Shown: positions 9,152-17,974, counted from the stretch's first letter. The stretch is DNA of 64,000 nt from Deinococcus koreensis (GCF_002901445.1 NZ_PPPD01000001.1:2362501-2426500); one strand, 5' to 3'. Numbers and translations are program-made. The notes: generated by a model not told the origin, from the sequence alone.

Positions 9152-10593
9152 GACAGCCCCCAGAGGTGCAGGCCGCGCCGCCGGTTCCACCAGTGGCGCA
9201 GCCGGGCCCGGTCGCGACCACTCAGCGCCATGTAGACCACCACGTAGGCCCCGGCCCCCGCCGTGATCTGCCCCAGCAGGGCCAGCGGGCCGCGCCCCCC
9301 GGCGAGCAGCAGTTCGGCGCCCAGCAGGGCCAGCGTGCCGCCCGTCACGGCCAGCACGTTGGGCAGCCGCACCGGCACCGGGAAGGTGCGCCGTCCCCAC
9401 CACCAGCTCAGGAGCAGCGCCACCGTCGCCGCGACCACCGAGGCGTAGGCGCAGCCCATGTAGCCGGAGGCCGGAATCCACAGCAGGTTGAGGCCCACGT
9501 TGATCCCGGCGGCGATCAGCACGACCCAGACCTGACGGCTGGTGTGCTGCCCCAGCTGGAAGCTCAGATCCAGGTGGAAGGATTTCAGGCCCATCAGCAG
9601 GGCGCTGAGCGAGACCCAGGGAATCAGGCGGGTGGCGGCCTCGCGGAAGTCCGGGCCCAGGGCCACCTGCGCGATCTGCGGCGCCAGCAGGGCCAGGCCC
9701 ACCGTGGCCGGCACCGCCAGCGCGACCAGCATCGAGCCGTTGTGGGTCAGCTGCGCGCGCGCGGCGTCCGGGCCGTGGTCGTTCATGGCGCGCACGGCCA
9801 GCGGATAGGCGGCCAGGTTCACGATCGCCATCAGCATGCCCAGCGACTGCTGCGCGAGGTCCATGCCTACCGCGAAGACCCCGGCGTCGGCGCTTCCCCG
9901 CAGCCAGCCCAGCAACAGCCGGTCCGAGGTGCTCAGGATGAAGGCGAAGGCGAAGGTCAGGGTCAGCGGCAGGCCGTAGCGCAGCAGGGTCTGCATGGTC
10001 TCGCGCTCGGGGCGCAGGCTGGCGGCGCCGCGCCACTCGCGGGCGCTCCAGAGCAGGGCGGGCAGCGTGGCGCCCAGCAGCAGCCCCAGCAGCCGCCCGG
10101 TCGAGCCCAGGCCCCAGCGCACCAGCAGCACGCCGGCCCCCAGCGAGAGCAGGGCGCGGGCCAGCGAGAGCAGCCCGAAGGTCACGGGCCGCAGCTGGGC
10201 GCGCAGCAGCTCCAGGGTCAGCTCGAACCACACCTGCCCCCAGGTCAGCGCCAGCGCCAGCGCCACCAGCGGCCGCAGCTCGGGCTTCAGGAACAGCAGG
10301 CTCAGGAGACCCAGCACGCCGGTGGCCGCCACGACCAGCAGGTAACCGCTGACGATGGTTCGCAGGAAGGCCCGGCGCTCCTGCGCTGCGCTGGGCAGGT
10401 AGCGCAGCAGGCCCAGGTGCAGCCATTCGAACAGCACCGAGTTCAGCAGCCCCGAGATGGCGATCACCAGCGCGTACTGTCCGTATTCGGTCGGGCTGAG
10501 CAGGTGGCTGAACACCGCCAGCGCCACGAAGTTCAGGGCGCCGGGCACCCCGCGGGCCAGCGCGTAGATCAGGCTGTGGCGCAGCAGCGTCAT
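9148..10593 (-). CDS. Polysaccharide flippase (Wzx/MATE-like, oligosaccharide exporter)
   Basis: 481 residues with about twelve to fourteen hydrophobic segments through the whole length. The N-terminus YALARGVPGALNFVALAVFS and the early LLSPTEYGQYALV segment are typical of the polysaccharide biosynthesis/RfbX-Wzx family. It would flip the undecaprenyl-linked repeat unit across the membrane. ATG at 10593 overlaps the stop of the upstream gene by 4 bases. The position between the glycan-modifying enzymes and the glycosyltransferases supports a Wzx/Wzy-type pathway. Confidence 0.87.
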   Translation of the reverse strand: MTLLRHSLIYALARGVPGALNFVALAVFSHLLSPTEYGQYALVIAISGLLNSVLFEWLHLGLLRYLPSAAQERRAFLRTIVSGYLLVVAATGVLGLLSLLFLKPELRPLVALALALTWGQVWFELTLELLRAQLRPVTFGLLSLARALLSLGAGVLLVRWGLGSTGRLLGLLLGATLPALLWSAREWRGAASLRPERETMQTLLRYGLPLTLTFAFAFILSTSDRLLLGWLRGSADAGVFAVGMDLAQQSLGMLMAIVNLAAYPLAVRAMNDHGPDAARAQLTHNGSMLVALAVPATVGLALLAPQIAQVALGPDFREAATRLIPWVSLSALLMGLKSFHLDLSFQLGQHTSRQVWVVLIAAGINVGLNLLWIPASGYMGCAYASVVAATVALLLSWWWGRRTFPVPVRLPNVLAVTGGTLALLGAELLLAGGRGPLALLGQITAGAGAYVVVYMALSGRDRARLRHWWNRRRGLHLWGLS

Positions 10594-11630
10594 CGGCCGA
10601 TCCTGAACAGCTTGTTCCGCAGCCGCAGCAGCGCCCGCCGGGGCGAGGCGTCCAGGATCAGCGATTTGCCGTCCACGGCCGCCACGAAATCGTCGCCGTC
10701 GGGCTGCAGGTCCAGGTGGTGCATCCCCACGGCGTTCCAGCCCGGTGGGGGCGCGCCGGACAGTGGAGAGCCGGCCGCGGAAACGCCGGGCGGCCCCAGC
10801 AGCGGCTGCGGCACCTCCTGAACGAGCGTCTCCCGGTAGCCGTGGGCGCCCAGCTCGATGCGGTAGAGCCAGACGTCCTCGCCGTACACCTGCCCCTGGC
10901 GCTGCACCGGCCGGTACCACTGGCCGCCCAGCCGGAAGATGCGGCCCGCCGAGCGCAGCCGCGTGGGGTCGGCATCCGACTGGGCCGGCACCGGTGTCCA
11001 GGGCCCGCGCAGGCCGGCGGCGCAGTAGACCCGGGGCCGGGCCGAGTGGGCGGTCGAGGTCACCAGCCACCACTGGCCGTCCGGGCCGTCCTCGTGGAAC
11101 AGCGAGGTGTCCACGAAGGCCTCTCCGGCCAGCAGATCGCCCACCTTCTCCCAGCCGAGCGGGAAGGCCGTGGCGCGGTACAGGCTGACCGTGGCCCGCT
11201 CGCTGGTCTCGGGCACCATGTAGGTCTCGCCTCCGTGCTCGAACACGTAGGGGTACGAGAGGTGACAGCGCTCGCGCAGGGCCACGCCGTCGTAGCTCCA
11301 GTGTTCCAGGTCGCTGGAGTGGGCCACCGAGAGTTCGCCCCAGCCGGTCGAGAGGTTGAGCACCTCGAAATACAGGTAGAACGCGTTCCCCCGCCGCAGC
11401 AGGAAGGGGTCGGCGATGTATTCGGCCACGGCGTCCGTGACCAGGTCGCGGGTCAGCACCGTGCGCCAGGGGTGCTCCCTGAGGCCCGGCAGTCCGCAGG
11501 GGCGGCCCAGCGCGATCATGTATTCGTGGCGCAGCAGGAGCCTGGACAGCGGCAGCCGGCTCAGCAGCCGGCTCAGCGGCGAGAGCTGCTCACGGTTCAG
11601 GCGGCGGCGGGCGGGCAGGGTCAGGCTCAT
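10590..11630 (-). CDS. Glucosamine inositolphosphorylceramide transferase-like propeller protein
   Basis: 346 residues. The sequence has blade-like repeats with motifs such as IADPFLLRRGNAFYLYFEV and YPYVFEHGGETYMVPETS, the pattern of the five-bladed beta-propeller annotated as the N-terminal domain of glucosamine inositolphosphorylceramide transferase 1 and related to GH43-like folds. In bacteria such proteins occur in polysaccharide clusters and are thought to modify sugars, often next to formyl- or acetyltransferases. The exact reaction is unknown. ATG at 11630 overlaps the GNAT-like gene by 4 bases, so the two are probably co-translated and may act on the same residue. Confidence 0.65.
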   Translation of the reverse strand: MSLTLPARRRLNREQLSPLSRLLSRLPLSRLLLRHEYMIALGRPCGLPGLREHPWRTVLTRDLVTDAVAEYIADPFLLRRGNAFYLYFEVLNLSTGWGELSVAHSSDLEHWSYDGVALRERCHLSYPYVFEHGGETYMVPETSERATVSLYRATAFPLGWEKVGDLLAGEAFVDTSLFHEDGPDGQWWLVTSTAHSARPRVYCAAGLRGPWTPVPAQSDADPTRLRSAGRIFRLGGQWYRPVQRQGQVYGEDVWLYRIELGAHGYRETLVQEVPQPLLGPPGVSAAGSPLSGAPPPGWNAVGMHHLDLQPDGDDFVAAVDGKSLILDASPRRALLRLRNKLFRIGR

Positions 11631-12388
11631 GCGCCCTTCCCGAGCAGCCTCATCCCCTGGCGGGCCAGCACGTAGGGGCTGGTCAGGGCGTGATACTCGT
11701 AGCGCCTGTCCATGCCGAACGACAGCTTGAACTCGTCGATGCCCCGGGACGGATGCTGGGGGTCGTCGAACAGGCCGCCCGCGTCGTACAGGCGGATGCC
11801 CAGGCTCCTGAAATACAGCATGTCGAACCAGATCAGCGCGCGGTTGAGTTCGGAGATCAGCCTGGGATTGAAGGCGCCGCCGCTGCGGGCCGCCGTCGCG
11901 CCGTACAGCGCGCGGGCGCGGCGGATACCGTCGATCAGGTGGGTGTTGGCCGAGACGACCTGCCCCTCCACCGTGATCTGGCTGATACAGCCGGAGCGCT
12001 CCGTGAGGGCCCAGTTGGCCTCGCTGACCGGATGCCCGAACTTCTCGATGTTGAACTCGTCGATCAGCCGGCGGGCCTGCGGCAGCTCGCTGGGAAGCGC
12101 GACGCTGAATTCGTGTTCGGTCTTGAGGGCCTGGCGCACGCCGTAGCGGCAGGTGCGGCTCAGTCTGGCCATCAGCTGGTCTTCGGACAGCGTGAGGTCG
12201 GCCACCGCCGTGCAGAAGCTCCGGCGGTGGACGACCCGGTGCCCGTAGCGCTCCATGAACTCCGGACTGCCCTGCCGGATCATGGTGAGGGGAGAGCGCA
12301 GGTTCGCGACCTCGGCCACGTCCCTGGCTTCCGGGAACCAGACCACGCTGTAGGGCACCAGGGCGCTGGTCTTGCGGGTATGGATCAC
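11627..12388 (-). CDS. GNAT/FemAB-like acyltransferase of polysaccharide cluster
   Basis: 253 residues. The block LSRTCRYGVRQALKTEHEF resembles the start of the acetyltransferase domain in FemAB/GNAT_6-type proteins of exopolysaccharide loci, and the later region (NRALIWFDMLYFRSLGIRLYDAGG) is the usual strand-helix-strand that binds the acyl-CoA. It probably acylates an amino sugar in the repeat unit. It overlaps both neighbours by 4 bases. The family assignment is from motif memory, and the substrate is unknown. Confidence 0.6.
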   Translation of the reverse strand: MIHTRKTSALVPYSVVWFPEARDVAEVANLRSPLTMIRQGSPEFMERYGHRVVHRRSFCTAVADLTLSEDQLMARLSRTCRYGVRQALKTEHEFSVALPSELPQARRLIDEFNIEKFGHPVSEANWALTERSGCISQITVEGQVVSANTHLIDGIRRARALYGATAARSGGAFNPRLISELNRALIWFDMLYFRSLGIRLYDAGGLFDDPQHPSRGIDEFKLSFGMDRRYEYHALTSPYVLARQGMRLLGKGA

Positions 12389-13374
12389 CGGGCCACTCCG
12401 CTGCCCACGGCACGGCCCACAGGCTGAGGCTCGTGCCGCAGCCAGGACGCGAACGCCTGACAGCCGGTTCCGAAGTCCACCTGGGGCTGAAAGTCCAGCA
12501 GGCGCCTGGCCTTGTCCAGGCTGGCCCAGGTCTGCGGCACGTCGCCGGGCTGCATGGGCATTTCGCGCCGCCGGGCGCTCACGCCCAGGGTCTCCTCCAG
12601 CACGCCGATCATCTCGGCCAGGCTGACCGTGCGGTTGTTGCCCAGGTTCACGATCTCGTAGTCGCTGCCCTGATACTCAATGGCCGCCTGAATCCCCCGC
12701 ACGATGTCGCTGATATGGGTGTAGTCGCGCCGGGTCGAGCCGTCGCCGAAGACCGGGATCGGCTGGCCGTCCAGCAGCAGCCGGGCGAACTTGTGGATCG
12801 CCAGATCCGGGCGCTGCCGCTCGCCGTACACGGTGAAAAAGCGCAGCCCCACGAAGCGCATGGAGTACAGGTGGGCGTAGACGTGGCCCAGCAGCTCCCC
12901 GCTGACCTTGGTGCTGGCGTAGGGGCTGATGGGCGAGAGCACGTGGTCTTCCTCGCTCCAGGGCACGCGCGGGTTCACTCCGTAGACCGAGGAGCTGGAG
13001 GCGAACACGAACTGCCGGACGCCGAGTTCGCGGGCCAGTTCCAGCAGGTTCTGGGTGCCGCGCACGTTCACGTCCTGGTAGGTCGCCGGGTCGGCGATGC
13101 TGGGCCGTACCCCCGCCTTCGCGGCGAGGTGCACCACGGCGTCGTAGGGCCCGCTCAGCTGGGCACGCAGCGCCGGCAGATCGCGGATGTCCAGCTCACG
13201 CAGGGTGTAGTTCGGGTGCGGGCGCTGCCCGGCGACGTTGGCTTCCTTCAGGGCGCGCGGATAGAAGGGGTCGAAGGAGTCGACCGCCGTCACCTGCCAG
13301 CCCTGCGCCAGCAGCACGTCGACCACATGGCTGCCGATAAACCCCGCTCCCCCCGTGACCAGCGCGCGCCTCAC
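12385..13374 (-). CDS. NAD-dependent epimerase/dehydratase, probable UDP-glucuronate or UDP-glucose 4-epimerase type
   Basis: 329 residues when begun at the GTG at 13374, which follows GGGAGGG and gives a Rossmann start RRALVTGGAGFIGSHVVDVL. A longer frame from an ATG at 13485 adds 37 residues rich in C, P and R that look non-native. Short-chain dehydrogenase catalytic residues are visible: SSSSVYG and YASTK. The stretch DSFDPFYPRALKEANV is typical of UDP-glucuronate epimerases. It supplies a nucleotide sugar for the glycosyltransferases. It overlaps the GNAT-like gene by 4 bases. Confidence 0.85.
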   Translation of the reverse strand: MRRALVTGGAGFIGSHVVDVLLAQGWQVTAVDSFDPFYPRALKEANVAGQRPHPNYTLRELDIRDLPALRAQLSGPYDAVVHLAAKAGVRPSIADPATYQDVNVRGTQNLLELARELGVRQFVFASSSSVYGVNPRVPWSEEDHVLSPISPYASTKVSGELLGHVYAHLYSMRFVGLRFFTVYGERQRPDLAIHKFARLLLDGQPIPVFGDGSTRRDYTHISDIVRGIQAAIEYQGSDYEIVNLGNNRTVSLAEMIGVLEETLGVSARRREMPMQPGDVPQTWASLDKARRLLDFQPQVDFGTGCQAFASWLRHEPQPVGRAVGSGVAR

Positions 13375-13533
13375 CGTGCCCTCCCGGAATGTCCAGGGAT
13401 GACGCGGGGCGCAGGAAGGCCGGTAACGGGGCCAGCAGCGGGACTGGCAGCGGGGGAGCAGGGGGCAGTGGGACGGGGAGTGCACATGGGGAAATCCTTT
13501 CGGGCGGGGGGACGGCGAGGCCCGCCGGAGACG

Positions 13534-14796
13534 TCAGCGGGCGCCGAACCCGGTCAGGATGGTCTGCAGCGTCTTGAACACGATCCGCACGTCCAGCCAG
13601 AACGACAGGTGCTTGATGTAGAACACGTCGTACCGCAGTTTGTCGATGGTGGTGCCGGTGTCGGCGGCGTAGCCCTGCACGACCTGGGCCCAGCCGGTGA
13701 TGCCGGGCCGTACCCAGTGCCGCAGCGGGTAGAGCCGGATCTCCTGGTTGAACCGCTCCACGAAGGTGCCCTGCTCCGGCCGGGGCCCGATGATGCTCAT
13801 GTCGCCGCGCAGGACGTTCCAGAACTGGGGCAGCTCGTCCAGGCGGAACTTGCGCAGGAAGTGGCCGACCCTGGTCACGCGGGCGTCGCCCTGCACGGCG
13901 AAGGCGGCGCCTCCCCGCTCGGAGTCGATCCGCATGGAGCGGAACTTGACCATCCGGAAGACCCTGCCGTTGCGGCCCACGCGTTCCTGCCAGAACAGGA
14001 GCGGGCGGCCGGAGTCGATCAGCACGGTCAGCGCGACCAGCCCCGCCAGGGGCAGCAGCACCGGCAGGGCCAGCAGGGTCACCAGCCGGTCGAGCACCGC
14101 CTTGACCAGCACGTAGGAGGACAGGAAGGGCACTTCGCCCAGACGCGCTCCGTGCAGATACTCCACCGAGACCCGGCCGCTCAGTTCCTCCTGCAGGCTG
14201 GCCACCGTGCAGGTCGGCACGCCCGAGGCGTAGGCGTGCATCAGCAGTTCGGCCCACTCCCCCGAGAGGGCCTGGTGCGGGTCGATCAGCAGCTCGTCGA
14301 GTTCCTGCAGGGCCACCTGCTGCGGGGTGGTCAGGAGCACGTAGCGCACGTCCGGGCCCTGCGGCAGCACGGACTCCATGCCGGGCAGCACGCCCACGAC
14401 CATGGCCGGCGCGAAGCGGCGCATCAGGAAGCGGCTCACCAGCATAATCAGGCCCCAGCCCAGCGTGACGACCACCAGGAACTTGATCGCGCTGGACGCG
14501 TCGATCAGGGCCAGGACGACCAGGCTGATGATCAGGGCCGCCAGCGGAATCATGATCGACTCGTAGTAGCGGTAGGAACCCAGGCCCGCGCGGCGCCCCC
14601 GGATGGCGCCCCAGGCCACCCAGGTCGACAGCAGCCAGTTGCTGTAGGTCAGCATGATCGACCCCGCCGGCACCATCAGCTGGGCCGCGAGCAGGCCCAG
14701 GATCACCGGTGTGGTGACGTCCACCAGGCTGAGCAGCGCCAGCAGGTGCGAACGGTAGAACGCCTGTCGTGTCGGTTGGAGCCGTTGACTGACCAT
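13534..14796 (-). CDS. Undecaprenyl-phosphate sugar phosphotransferase (exopolysaccharide priming enzyme)
   Basis: 420 residues. An N-terminal set of about four hydrophobic segments is followed by a CoA-binding-like region and the bacterial sugar transferase domain. The latter has a membrane re-entrant helix (LLALPVLLPLAGLVALTVL) and the signature blocks GRVFRMVKFRSMR, SIIGPRPEQGTFVERF and HWVRPGITGWAQV. It transfers a sugar-1-phosphate to undecaprenyl phosphate and so starts repeat-unit synthesis. It is the first gene of the operon; ATG at 14796 follows AGAGG. Confidence 0.92.
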   Translation of the reverse strand: MVSQRLQPTRQAFYRSHLLALLSLVDVTTPVILGLLAAQLMVPAGSIMLTYSNWLLSTWVAWGAIRGRRAGLGSYRYYESIMIPLAALIISLVVLALIDASSAIKFLVVVTLGWGLIMLVSRFLMRRFAPAMVVGVLPGMESVLPQGPDVRYVLLTTPQQVALQELDELLIDPHQALSGEWAELLMHAYASGVPTCTVASLQEELSGRVSVEYLHGARLGEVPFLSSYVLVKAVLDRLVTLLALPVLLPLAGLVALTVLIDSGRPLLFWQERVGRNGRVFRMVKFRSMRIDSERGGAAFAVQGDARVTRVGHFLRKFRLDELPQFWNVLRGDMSIIGPRPEQGTFVERFNQEIRLYPLRHWVRPGITGWAQVVQGYAADTGTTIDKLRYDVFYIKHLSFWLDVRIVFKTLQTILTGFGAR

Positions 14797-15330
14797 GGGG
14801 GCCTCTGTCCTGGTGAAGTCGCCCGGAGTGCGCTGGGGAAGACTGAGCGCCGCTCTGGCGGAGGGGAAGCTCCGGCGGGAGCAGGGGGAGCCGTGATCTT
14901 CGGCAACCCGCTGCCAAAGGGGGGGGAGGGGGGGGAGAACGTGGCAGAGACGGCGTGAGGGGTCGGCGCTGGGCAGAAGGCTGGTCAGACCAGGCCACAG
15001 GGCCCCGTCCGAGCTGATCTTGGCTGAATCTTTACTGTATCTGCGAAAAGATGAGAAAACGCTTAAAAATCAGAGCCTGCAGGTGCCAGAAAAAAGACGG
15101 GAAAAAGCTGAATAGGGTTCTCTGGGCGTCATGAAAAGCGGTCGCTTCGCCGGGCGATTCTCGTCCACACAATCCTCCACAGGTTGTTTAATTTTCCCAT
15201 GTTCAGCTCATTGTGCGCTGGAACGGTGGACGCTGTATAGAATTTCATAGACATCCTGCCGACCTCACTTTAACCAGTCGGGTTGAACAGTTTGTGAGAA
15301 ATTGTACAGCCGGTCGCTCGGCAGCGCCAG
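14797..15330 (-). promoter_or_regulatory. Long AT-rich leader and promoter region of the polysaccharide operon
   Basis: No gene is visible in these 530 bases. The part at 15000-15330 is much richer in A and T than its surroundings. On the minus strand TTAAAG (15268-15273) and TATGAA (15244-15249), 18 bases apart, form a possible promoter that would give a leader of about 440 bases. Phased A-tracts lie downstream of it. The match is weak, so the exact start point is uncertain. Confidence 0.35.
15046..15106. other. Phased A-tracts, likely intrinsically curved DNA
   Basis: A-runs of four to six start at 15046, 15056, 15065, 15090 and 15102. The first three are spaced 10 and 9 bases apart, close to one helical turn. 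In DNA this GC-rich the pattern stands out. It could bend the leader region of the polysaccharide operon or recruit nucleoid proteins. Confidence 0.45.
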
Positions 15331-15370
15331 CGAATGTGGTGTGCAGATGGAGGGTTTCCCGGGTCACCCT

Positions 15371-15423
15371 CCGATGAGGGGGAGATAAAGTTCTCATGTC
15401 GGGGGGGGTCATCTCCCCATCGG
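15371..15423. repeat. Inverted repeat between polysaccharide operon leader and tRNA genes
   Basis: CCGATGAGGGGGAGAT (15371-15386) is mirrored by ATCTCCCCATCGG (15411-15423), with a 24-base loop. No T-run follows on either strand, so a simple terminator is unlikely. It could be a protein-binding site or the remains of a repeat. Nothing else coding is seen in 15331-15582. Confidence 0.5.
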
Positions 15424-15582
15424 ATGAGCCGGACAGCTCCGCCGATTCCCCGCGCTGGGCCGCGCATGGAGAGGGAGGCAGGGAAGCGCGCGGCGACCGA
15501 CGAGTCGGAGACGACGGGGGGGTGGAGACTGCCGGCCCTGGGTGGGCCCCGCGCAACAGGCGAAGCCCAGGAACCCACAGTC

Positions 15583-15606
15583 AAAATCCCCGCACTGGGC
15601 GGGGAT
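15583..15606 (-). terminator. Rho-independent terminator after tRNA-Arg
   Basis: On the minus strand ATCCCCGC, a short loop, GCGGGGAT and then TTTT lie just after the tRNA-Arg 3' end. This is the expected end of the tRNA transcript. Confidence 0.75.
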
Positions 15607-15612
15607 GTCTGG

Positions 15613-15691
<79 letters not shown>

Positions 15692-15716
15692 GAGGTGGGG
15701 CGTGGGGCTGAACAGG

Positions 15717-15739
15717 AAAAGCTCCCGCGGGGGGAGCTT
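15717..15739 (-). terminator. Terminator-like hairpin between tRNA-Gly and tRNA-Arg
   Basis: On the minus strand AGCTCCC, loop CCCGC, GGGAGCT and then TTTT form a textbook terminator. Only 27 bases separate it from the tRNA-Arg 5' end and no promoter is visible there. It probably attenuates transcription, lowering tRNA-Arg relative to tRNA-Gly and tRNA-Pro, or acts as a processing site. Confidence 0.7.
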
Positions 15740-15740
15740 C

Positions 15741-15818
<78 letters not shown>

Positions 15819-15849
15819 TGGTGCTGCGCGCCCCGGCACGTGCCGGGAT

Positions 15850-15929
<80 letters not shown>

Positions 15930-15946
15930 TCCCACGCGCGTTCAGG

Positions 15947-15975
15947 ACTATAGCAGATGGGAAGTGGAATGTGCA
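15947..15975 (-). promoter_or_regulatory. Promoter of the tRNA-Pro/Gly/Arg transcript
   Basis: On the minus strand TGCACA (15970-15975), a 17-base spacer and TATAGT (15947-15952), preceded by TGC, lie 18 bases before tRNA-Pro. It overlaps the control region of the divergent prenyltransferase gene. Confidence 0.7.
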
Positions 15976-16016
15976 TGGGAGCGCCCGCCGAGCGCTCGGC
16001 GTATCCTGGCCGCATT

Positions 16017-16913
16017 GTGAGCGACGGTGTGGCGGCGGGGCGGCGGCTCAAAACCTTTCTGGATCTGGTGAAGTTCGAGCACACGGTCTTCGCGCTGCCC
16101 TTCGCCTACGCGGGGATGCTGCTGGCCAGCATGCAGCTGCGCGGCACCGGCTGGCCGGGCTGGCACACCCTGCTGTGGGTCACGGTGGCCATGGCCTCGG
16201 CCCGCACGGCGGCGATGGGGGCGAACCGGGTCATCGACCGCTTCATCGACGCCCGCAACCCGCGCACGGCCGGGCGCGAGGTGCCCAGCGGCAAGGTGTC
16301 TCCGGCGCAGGCCTGGGCCCTGGTCGCGCTGAGCCTGCTGGTGCTGACCTACGCGGCCGCGCAGCTGGGCCCGCTGTGCCTGCTGCTGATGCCCCTGGCG
16401 GTGGTGTTCCTGATCGGCTATCCGTACACCAAGCGCTACACCTGGCTCTGTCACCTCTGGCTGGGCGTGACCGACGGCGCGGCGGCGGCGGGTGGCTGGA
16501 TCGCGGTCACCGGGGAATTCGCGCCGGGCGCCTGGCTGCTGTGGGCCACGGTGATCTTCTGGATGGTCGGCCTGGACGTGATCTACGCCACCATGGACTA
16601 CGACTTCGACCGCGCCAACGGCATCCAGAGCATCCCCGCGCGCTTCGGCATCGCGCGGGGGCTGCAGATCGCCGCCGTCAGCCACGCGCTGACCTTCGTC
16701 TGCCTGCTGGCTGTGGGCGTGGTCACGGGGGCCAGCTTCTGGTACGTGCTGGCCGCGCTGGTCATGGGCGGCATCCTGCTGTACGAGCACCGGATCGTCA
16801 ATCCGCACGACCTGGGACGGGTGAACGTGGCCTTCTTCGACGCCAACATGTGGCTGGCCCTGACCATGCTCGTGGGCGTGATCGTGGACGTGACATGGCG
16901 CACCCTGACCTGA
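16017..16913 (+). CDS. UbiA-family prenyltransferase, candidate MqnP of the futalosine menaquinone pathway
   Basis: 298 residues, about eight membrane segments. Both prenyl-diphosphate binding motifs are present: NRVIDRFID near residue 70 and YDFDRANG near residue 195. UbiA-family enzymes attach a polyprenyl chain to an aromatic quinone precursor in the membrane. Deinococcus is known to make menaquinone by the futalosine route, where a UbiA homologue (MqnP) does this step, so that role is inferred. I choose the GTG at 16017: a TATCCT box at 16002-16007 ends nine bases before it, which fits a leaderless or near-leaderless transcript. Upstream ATGs at 15957 and 15972 would lie inside the promoters. 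Confidence 0.82.
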   Translation: MSDGVAAGRRLKTFLDLVKFEHTVFALPFAYAGMLLASMQLRGTGWPGWHTLLWVTVAMASARTAAMGANRVIDRFIDARNPRTAGREVPSGKVSPAQAWALVALSLLVLTYAAAQLGPLCLLLMPLAVVFLIGYPYTKRYTWLCHLWLGVTDGAAAAGGWIAVTGEFAPGAWLLWATVIFWMVGLDVIYATMDYDFDRANGIQSIPARFGIARGLQIAAVSHALTFVCLLAVGVVTGASFWYVLAALVMGGILLYEHRIVNPHDLGRVNVAFFDANMWLALTMLVGVIVDVTWRTLT

Positions 16914-17185
16914 GGGAGGCGCTGCTGGCGCCGGCGCAGGCCTTCCAGGCGGGTGAGGAACATCAGGCACTGGGCCTGCTGGGGCGGCTGGTCGAGCAGG
17001 CCGGGCCGGACACGGTCGAGTGGGCCAGTCTGGAGCGCCTGCGCGGTCTGGTGCTGATCCACGTGCTGCGCGAGGTCGAGGGCACCTTCGCGCTGGAGCG
17101 GGCCGACCCCGTGCTGGAGCGGGCCGGCGCCCCACGGCCGACGCTGGCCTGGCTGGCCGGGCCTGACGAGGCGGAGGGAACCTGA
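16895..17185 (+). CDS. Small hypothetical protein overlapping the prenyltransferase gene
   Basis: 96 residues starting at an ATG inside the last codons of the prenyltransferase gene (19-base overlap). The predicted protein begins [17 protein letters not shown] and is rich in leucine, alanine, arginine and glutamate with amphipathic helical spacing, as expected of a real soluble protein. No known domain is recognised. Translational coupling to the prenyltransferase is likely. Only the overlap and composition support it. Confidence 0.55.
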   Translation: MAHPDLREALLAPAQAFQAGEEHQALGLLGRLVEQAGPDTVEWASLERLRGLVLIHVLREVEGTFALERADPVLERAGAPRPTLAWLAGPDEAEGT

Positions 17186-17242
17186 GGGAGCCGCGGGGAT
17201 GGGCGCCGGGGGGCGTGGGGGCGGCGCCGCCTGCCGGTTCGC

Positions 17243-17248
17243 TAGAAT
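17243..17248 (+). promoter_or_regulatory. -10 box TAGAAT of a leaderless transcript
   Basis: TAGAAT ends seven bases before the ATG at 17256, the spacing expected when transcription starts at the start codon. No -35 box is seen. Confidence 0.55.
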
Positions 17249-17255
17249 CACCGCG

Positions 17256-17366
17256 ATGCGCTCCTCTCCCGCCCGGATCGTTCCCCTGGTCTGCTCCGGT
17301 CTCCAGGCCGTTCTGGAGGGCGCTGCCCGCACGCCGGAAGGCGCCCGCCCGAGGAGCGCCCGGTGA
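17256..17366 (+). CDS. Leaderless 36-residue leader ORF overlapping the next gene
   Basis: ATG at 17256 lies seven bases after a TAGAAT box. The frame encodes [20 protein letters not shown] and on to 36 residues, ending in a TGA that overlaps the GTG start of the next gene (GTGA at 17363-17366). Within it GAGGAG at 17351-17356 is the ribosome site for that next gene. It probably works as a translational coupling leader rather than as a functional peptide. The same arrangement recurs at 19425 and 49921. Confidence 0.5.
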   Translation: MRSSPARIVPLVCSGLQAVLEGAARTPEGARPRSAR

Positions 17367-17815
17367 CCCTGGAGAGTTCCGAGCAGGAGTTCACCACCCG
17401 TTTCGCCGAGTTCGCGGCCACCGGTATGGTCTACGCCCAGGTCGAGGGCAGTCCGCTGCTGGAGTTCGCCTCGGGCGGGCGGGTGCTGTATCTCTTCGAC
17501 CGCTGCGGGCCGTACAGCGCCCGGCCGGGCCCGGCACGCGTGGTCGTGCACGGCGTGCTGGAACAGATCGGGCCGGTGCCAGACGGTACCGAGCGCACGG
17601 AACTGCTGTCGGTGAACGGCGTGTCCAGTGTCGAGGGGCGGGGGCGGGTGGTGGCCAGCCTGCGGGGCACCTGGGTCGTGCAGGCCCGCCTCCCGCTGGT
17701 GCTGTCCGCCTTCGGGGAGGCGCCCACGCTGCAGGTCGGCGACTGGGTGGCCTTCCGCACGCTGCCCCCGCTGCACGGCTTCCTGCTGGGCGGCGCCGAA
17801 CAGCGTCCGGCCTGA
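17363..17815 (+). CDS. Hypothetical protein, beta-rich
   Basis: 150 residues from a GTG preceded by GAGGAG at six bases. No signal peptide, membrane segment or known motif is seen. The sequence alternates hydrophobic and glycine-rich strands ([20 protein letters not shown]), suggesting an all-beta or OB-like domain. It overlaps a leader ORF by 4 bases and has no obvious operon partner downstream. Codon use looks normal for the window, so it is likely expressed; the function is unknown. Confidence 0.7.
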   Translation: MTLESSEQEFTTRFAEFAATGMVYAQVEGSPLLEFASGGRVLYLFDRCGPYSARPGPARVVVHGVLEQIGPVPDGTERTELLSVNGVSSVEGRGRVVASLRGTWVVQARLPLVLSAFGEAPTLQVGDWVAFRTLPPLHGFLLGGAEQRPA

Positions 17816-17946
17816 AGGGGGTCAGGACACCCTGCCCTCCGCCACTCTCTTCGCGAGCCCCAAGCACAACGGCCGACCCTCCATCGGCCAGCACTTCATC
17901 CAAGCTTTAATTAAGCGTTCCATGAAGAATCCTCTATGAATTGCTT

Positions 17947-17961
17947 CATGCCTGCGGCATG
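17947..17961. promoter_or_regulatory. Small hairpin before the cyclase gene
   Basis: CATGCC-TGC-GGCATG lies 13 bases before the cyclase start and just upstream of its GAGG ribosome site. The surrounding 17816-17974 is AT-richer (TTTAATTAAGC) and otherwise holds no gene. It could control translation or bind a regulator. Confidence 0.4.
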
Positions 17962-17974
17962 ATGAGGCATTCCC

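Noticed and set aside
12433..14958. An 841-codon plus-strand frame
   Set aside because: It covers the epimerase and sugar transferase genes in antisense; its composition is non-protein-like and it has no recognisable motif.
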